Below are positions 34,375 to 35,729 of a stretch of DNA of 35,729 nt, piece after piece (position 1 is the stretch's first letter; each line of letters starts with the position of its first letter). The notes under the pieces are model-generated. The model saw nothing but the letters and a program-made list of their open reading frames with translations, was not told the origin of the DNA and did not search any database. The position numbers and the translations under genes were made by a program. This DNA is from Flavobacteriales bacterium (GTDB lineage Bacteria; Bacteroidota; Bacteroidia; Flavobacteriales_E; Vicingaceae): NCBI GenBank assembly GCA_029262875.1, contig JAJCYO010000101.1, forward strand, positions 1-35,729. Reading direction: 5' to 3'.

Positions 34375-35729
34375 ATGAGACTTTTAGCCACAGTAATTTT
34401 AATCATTTTTGTCAACCTTTTTTCTTTTGGACAGGACGTTCCTTGTGAAAATCCAATTCCAGGTACCTCTTGTAATACCGGAGGAAATTCACCAGAAGAT
34501 GGTAATGGTTCTTTAGGAATGACATATAACAATACGGCATGTGGGCTGAATTATGTGCAGTCTTCAGTTAAGACAACGTTAAGATACGCTACCCCTGCAG
34601 GAACAGGTTTTCCTACAACGTTTAATATTTCTGGTATACCAAATTGTGCCGCTATTGTACAAGCCTATGTTTGGTGGGGTGGGTCAGGTTCAGCCGGATC
34701 AGGTAGTGATCCAAATTTCACATTTAATGGTGGCCCTTTAACTGCGGGTACATTAATAGGAACTGGGCCTGATAAATGTTGGGGCTATGGCGGTACAGTA
34801 AACTATAGGACTGATGTTACTGCATTTGTAACAGGTAATGGGGCATATACATTTAGCTCTAATATGGGGGATCAAATAGACGGTGCTACCTTAATGATTA
34901 TTTATACCGACCCTAACGCAACATATCAAGGTACCATTCAAATTAACGATGGAGATATAACGGATAATGGAGGTAATCCATCTAATGCGACTATGACAGG
35001 CTTAAGTGTATGTGCCAACTCCACCTATGGTGAAGCCTTTTTAATTACAAGTGATAATCAAGATAATCAAGCTCCAGCAACTCATACATCAACATTGAAT
35101 GGTGCTCCAACAGTTTTTCCTAACCTGTTTTATAATTTTGATATGATAAACACCAATTATACAGCTGGTCAAACTACTTCTGCTTTTGGAGTAACTCCTG
35201 CTGCAGGAGATTGTTATGATTGGCTTTTAATGGGCGTCTATTATCAAACGACAACCTGTGCTGTATGTACACCTCCACCTGGCTTAACAGCTTCTTCAAC
35301 CTTTGTGGATGAAAATTGTGGGCTTTGTGATGGAACAGCTACTGTAAATCCTGTTGGAGGAGCGTTACCTTACACTTATAGCTGGAATACCGTTCCAGTT
35401 CAGACTACTCAAACGGCAACGAATTTATGTGCTGGACCTTATATTGTTACAGTTACTGATGCTAGTGGTTGTTTAACAGTTAACGATACAGTTACAGTAG
35501 GTACAAATTGTGTCCCTTGTGTAATGGACAGTATGCCAGTAGCAATGGTAAATTGTTACAGCACTCCATTTTTAGGGTATGATGTATTCGGTACAGTCTA
35601 TTTTACGAACCCACCAACAACAGGAACTTTAACCATTACGCCATGTTCAGGAGCGCCATTGGTATTCAATGCGCCATTTGGGACATCTCAAGCCTTTAAC
35701 TTTAATGGTCTACCACAAACAGGAACGAA
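34375..35729 (+). CDS. Secreted surface protein with SprB-type repeat, 3'-truncated
   Basis: From the ATG at 34375 the frame stays open for 451 codons to the window edge, so the gene continues outside. It begins with a signal peptide (MRLLATVILIIFVNLFSFGQ). Residues of about 50-300 form a Cys-containing beta-rich domain with AYVWWGG, TDVTAFV and GATLMIIYTDP. The last two patterns resemble DUF3344-like surface domains, but this is a weak comparison. Around residues 303-378 is a SprB-type repeat: CDGTATVNPVGG, PYTYSW, CAGPYIVTVTDASGC. Such repeats occur in gliding adhesins and other large T9SS cargo. A sorting domain would be expected at the unseen C-terminus. Confidence 0.85.
   Translation, partial: MRLLATVILIIFVNLFSFGQDVPCENPIPGTSCNTGGNSPEDGNGSLGMTYNNTACGLNYVQSSVKTTLRYATPAGTGFPTTFNISGIPNCAAIVQAYVWWGGSGSAGSGSDPNFTFNGGPLTAGTLIGTGPDKCWGYGGTVNYRTDVTAFVTGNGAYTFSSNMGDQIDGATLMIIYTDPNATYQGTIQINDGDITDNGGNPSNATMTGLSVCANSTYGEAFLITSDNQDNQAPATHTSTLNGAPTVFPNLFYNFDMINTNYTAGQTTSAFGVTPAAGDCYDWLLMGVYYQTTTCAVCTPPPGLTASSTFVDENCGLCDGTATVNPVGGALPYTYSWNTVPVQTTQTATNLCAGPYIVTVTDASGCLTVNDTVTVGTNCVPCVMDSMPVAMVNCYSTPFLGYDVFGTVYFTNPPTTGTLTITPCSGAPLVFNAPFGTSQAFNFNGLPQTGT

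Overview
The window is AT-rich chromosomal DNA from a member of the Bacteroidota, most likely a marine-type Flavobacteriales relative. The evidence is the cargo of the type IX secretion system (T9SS): one protein with a type A C-terminal sorting domain, one with a type B (gliding-associated) domain, and a SprB-repeat protein. Other support comes from TAnnTTTG promoters, DUF4835 and DUF5686 proteins, the Rpb6-like omega subunit, and the gene order bamD-rpoZ-coaBC-DUF4835-recN typical of this phylum. I see no phage, insertion sequence, CRISPR array, rRNA or tRNA. No gene-free stretch exceeds 300 bases.

Layout. 1-3089: the end of a GNAT acetyltransferase, an MltG-type transglycosylase, a secreted T9SS type A protein, and a DinB-fold protein on the minus strand. 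3173-11183: seven closely packed plus-strand genes. They encode a phosphohexomutase, an NDP-hexose 2,3-dehydratase, a Gfo/Idh oxidoreductase, a SAM methyltransferase, a polyprenyl-phosphate-type GT2, an extended SDR and a GT-C-like membrane protein. 11247-16172: a housekeeping operon (bamD, rpoZ, coaBC, DUF4835/PorD-like, recN). 16234-17284: a tiny basic lipoprotein and fabI. 17336-19909: clpC on the minus strand, sharing a palindromic terminator with fabI. 20142-24111: gyrA and a secreted TPR protein. 24175-27394: a minus-strand operon of a MORN-repeat protein, a DUF5686 outer-membrane protein and a 56-residue two-helix membrane protein. 27539-30973: a secreted thioredoxin-fold protein, a YcaQ-type DNA glycosylase and a SulP anion transporter. 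31031-32452: a T9SS type B protein. 32557-34161: a YbiT-type ABC-F ATPase. 34375-end: a secreted SprB-repeat protein cut by the window edge.

The most interesting region is 3173-11183. Read as a pathway, the genes would supply hexose-1-phosphate, remove the C2 hydroxyl of an NDP-4-keto-6-deoxyhexose, reduce C3 and then C4, possibly methylate the sugar, load it on a lipid phosphate carrier (GT2), and transfer it outside the membrane (GT-C). This resembles antibiotic deoxysugar biosynthesis joined to an ArnC/ArnT-like or GtrB/GtrC-like surface glycosylation module. The individual family calls are well supported; the joined pathway is inference. Two other notable observations are an ABC-F protein in which both halves of one ATP site look degenerate, and a CoaBC whose decarboxylase carries Asp and Ser where the classical Asn and Cys are expected.
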